Part shown: positions 15,265 to 16,732 of the stretch, piece by piece
Layout of the letters: each line of letters opens with the position of its first letter
Position numbering within the stretch: the stretch's first letter is position 1
Assembly (NCBI GenBank): GCA_947624945.1
Contig: CANQMJ010000045.1
Location: forward strand, 1 to 16,732
Length of the DNA: 16,732 nt
DNA from: an uncultured Clostridia bacterium
GTDB taxonomy: Bacteria > Bacillota > Clostridia > Oscillospirales > CAG-272
Direction of reading: 5' to 3'
Position numbers and translations under genes: made by a program
Notes under the pieces: generated by a model
What the model saw: only the letters and a program-made list of their open reading frames with translations
Told to the model about the DNA's origin: nothing
Databases searched by the model: none

Positions 15265-16710
15265 TCATTCATACCGCGCCGCAAGCCTTGCCGGAGGCAG
15301 ACGCAGTATCGACAAAAGCGGCAGCACCGACATGACGAGATAGCAGACGACGATGCCGAGTCCCGCGATCGCCGCCGCGTACCACGGCAGAATGAGCGGT
15401 ATCGCTATGCCCGACCATCTTTGAAGCGCCGCGATCACGACCCATGTGAGCGCAGTCGTCGGTACGACGGCTGTAAGCGCCGACACCGTCCCTTCGATAA
15501 TGAATATGGTGCAGAGCTTGCGTCCCGGTATTCCGAGCAGTCTGTAAACGGAAACGAGTCCGAGCCTTTCCCTCGCCTGCGTCCTGCAAAGAAGGTACAG
15601 CATCACGACACATATCACAAGCACGCTCGCCGTTACAATGCTGCGCGCGTCAAGGCGGACGCTCGCGGCGCTTTCAAATTCGAGCCGCTGCTGCTCGTAA
15701 TTGTCGCTGACGGACGGAATGATCGCTTTGTCGTCATACGACTTTATGAAGTCCTCTACCACGGGAAGCACTTCGTTTTTGTCGGCGCAGTATATCTGAT
15801 AGCTGCTGCTCAGAAGCGACAGTATCCTTTCGTTTATCGCCTCGTCCGACAAAACGACCGCATACCGTTCATCGAGCTCGACCGTTCCCATAACGGTATA
15901 ATTGCCCATGCCGCCCGGTCTGTATATCTCGCCCGTGCGTTCGGACCATATGCTCCCGACTGCGGCCGTATTCAGTATGCACTCGTCCGCCCCGAGCGTC
16001 ACGTCGTCGTACTTTCCCGGGAATAGAGCTTTGAACTCGTCGAGCGAGATAACATCTGCGCTCATGTTCGTCATGGCGAGCATCGCGCTTTTGGAAATAT
16101 ACGCGGTGCGCGAGCCGCCGTCGCATATCCCGCAGATCATCAGACTGTAACCGCGCTTCGTCACCTCAAGCTCCGTGTCGACGAAATAGCTGATGTCGCT
16201 TATGCTGTTGAGCACGAGGCTGTCCCCTTCCATCATCGCTTCGAGCACAAGACGGTCGACGACGATCTCGTAATTTTTCTCCGGCATGCGCCCGAATATT
16301 AGCGTGGACGGGTCGAGACGGTCGACGGGCGCGTATGCCATAGCAGTCGGAAATTCGACCGACAGCTCGCCTATCTGATAAAACGTCGTCACCTTGTATA
16401 CGCTCCGCGCCGTGATTGGCGGTATAAGATCGCAGACGAATCCCTCGCCGCGCAGCTTTTCGTCAAGCGCGGACGCGAAATCGTACCTGTTCAATTCAAG
16501 ATCGCTTGTGACACCCTGTCCCTGCGCGGTGTTGACCGTCAGCATATGCGGGTCAGACGTCAAAAAGTCGTTCGGGTCGATGAAGGACAGATTGATAAGG
16601 TCGCCGACGACTAAGAGCGCGAGTGCGGTCAATAGCGCAAGGAATATCCACGTACCCGCACGGCGCATTTTCCCGCCGTGCCGCAGATGCATCGCCTCGC
16701 CCGCCATCAT
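15265..16710 (-). CDS. MacB/FtsX-type ABC transporter permease, 5' end uncertain or cut off
   Basis: The visible 481 residues form an FtsX-like permease: one membrane segment (about 18-40), a large extracytoplasmic domain (about 41-355) and three C-terminal membrane segments (about 358-376, 400-429 and 440-468). FGRMPEKNYEIVVD (139-152) is the usual MacB periplasmic-core motif. The cytoplasmic loop YRLLGIPGRKL (389-399) and the C-terminal LPPARLAARYE are typical of Firmicute proteins in which the permease is fused behind, or encoded next to, an ABC ATPase. Such systems export peptides or antibiotics or act mechanically on the wall; the substrate here is unknown. The frame stays open to the right edge, so the gene may begin outside the window. 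Alternatively it could start at the internal ATG at 16668 (KMRRAGTWIF), which has only a weak GGCGGG upstream. The ATG at 16710 has no ribosome site and lies in an inverted repeat, so it should not be trusted. Confidence 0.82.
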   Translation of the reverse strand: MMAGEAMHLRHGGKMRRAGTWIFLALLTALALLVVGDLINLSFIDPNDFLTSDPHMLTVNTAQGQGVTSDLELNRYDFASALDEKLRGEGFVCDLIPPITARSVYKVTTFYQIGELSVEFPTAMAYAPVDRLDPSTLIFGRMPEKNYEIVVDRLVLEAMMEGDSLVLNSISDISYFVDTELEVTKRGYSLMICGICDGGSRTAYISKSAMLAMTNMSADVISLDEFKALFPGKYDDVTLGADECILNTAAVGSIWSERTGEIYRPGGMGNYTVMGTVELDERYAVVLSDEAINERILSLLSSSYQIYCADKNEVLPVVEDFIKSYDDKAIIPSVSDNYEQQRLEFESAASVRLDARSIVTASVLVICVVMLYLLCRTQARERLGLVSVYRLLGIPGRKLCTIFIIEGTVSALTAVVPTTALTWVVIAALQRWSGIAIPLILPWYAAAIAGLGIVVCYLVMSVLPLLSILRLPPARLAARYE

Positions 16711-16732
16711 CGGCAGCGAGGCGATGCATCTG
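16684..16732. repeat. perfect 17-bp inverted repeat at the right edge
   Basis: CAGATGCATCGCCTCGC at 16684-16700 is repeated as its exact reverse complement at 16716-16732, ending at the last base. The 15-base spacer contains a further CCG/CGG pair (16701-16703 and 16711-16713). It lies within the open frame of the permease. The exact coincidence with the end of the sequence suggests a fold-back assembly artefact, though a real hairpin is possible. Confidence 0.9.

Noticed and set aside
15169..16026. A 285-codon plus-strand open frame opposite the permease.
   Set aside because: Very Arg-rich, no motif, and opposite a membrane protein with a clear FtsX layout and MacB-type core motif.
1..16732. 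Search for mobile elements, phage genes, toxin-antitoxin pairs, CRISPR repeats, tRNA or rRNA genes and riboswitch-like leaders.
   Set aside because: No repeated spacer pattern, transposase motif, tRNA cloverleaf or long structured leader was seen. Intergenic gaps are at most about 150 bp and are filled by the promoters, ribosome sites and terminators listed. I have no support for an undescribed defence or mobile system here.

Overview
The window looks like a piece of a chromosome from an uncultivated, probably gut-type Clostridia (Firmicutes) relative. This rests on the protein flavour, strong GGAGG-type ribosome binding sites, a DUF3810 membrane protein, an RluA enzyme of clostridial type and roughly balanced base composition. 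Assignment below class level cannot be supported from sequence alone. All nine recognisable genes lie on the minus strand, so transcription runs from high to low coordinates. Coding density is very high: the longest non-coding stretch is about 150 bp, and no stretch over 300 bp lacks a gene. I see no tRNA, rRNA, CRISPR array, insertion sequence or prophage gene.

Right part (16732 to 13880): the C-terminal, permease part of a MacB/FtsX-type ABC transporter enters from the right edge. That edge is a perfect 17-bp inverted repeat, so the last about 30 bases may be an assembly artefact. Next comes prfB (peptide chain release factor 2) with a good promoter, a TTG start set by a GGAGG site, no programmed frameshift, and a strong terminator hairpin at 13959-14005.

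Middle part (13879 to 6662): one giant gene of 2405 codons encodes a membrane enzyme with the layout of cyclic beta-1,2-glucan synthase (NdvB/ChvB/Cgs). It has a GT84 glycosyltransferase, a glycoamylase-like cyclisation domain, Cgs-specific linker domains and a C-terminal GH94 phosphorylase domain. It has its own candidate promoter, and its terminator hairpin overlaps the promoter of the next operon.

Left part (6580 to 1): a tightly packed seven-gene operon, lgt - folD - sugar nucleotidyltransferase - galE - galM - rluA - DUF3810 gene. Spacings run from a 4-bp overlap to 57 bp. It combines lipoprotein maturation, one-carbon metabolism, nucleotide-sugar supply and RNA modification. The last gene runs off the left edge.

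The genes may cooperate around UDP-glucose. The giant enzyme would consume UDP-glucose, and its GH94 domain would release glucose-1-phosphate if active. The neighbouring nucleotidyltransferase and GalE are the kind of enzymes that make and interconvert UDP-sugars. This link is inference. I did not find a clearly undescribed system; the most noteworthy items are the Cgs-like giant in a Firmicute, the promoter nested in a terminator, and the inverted repeat at the right end.
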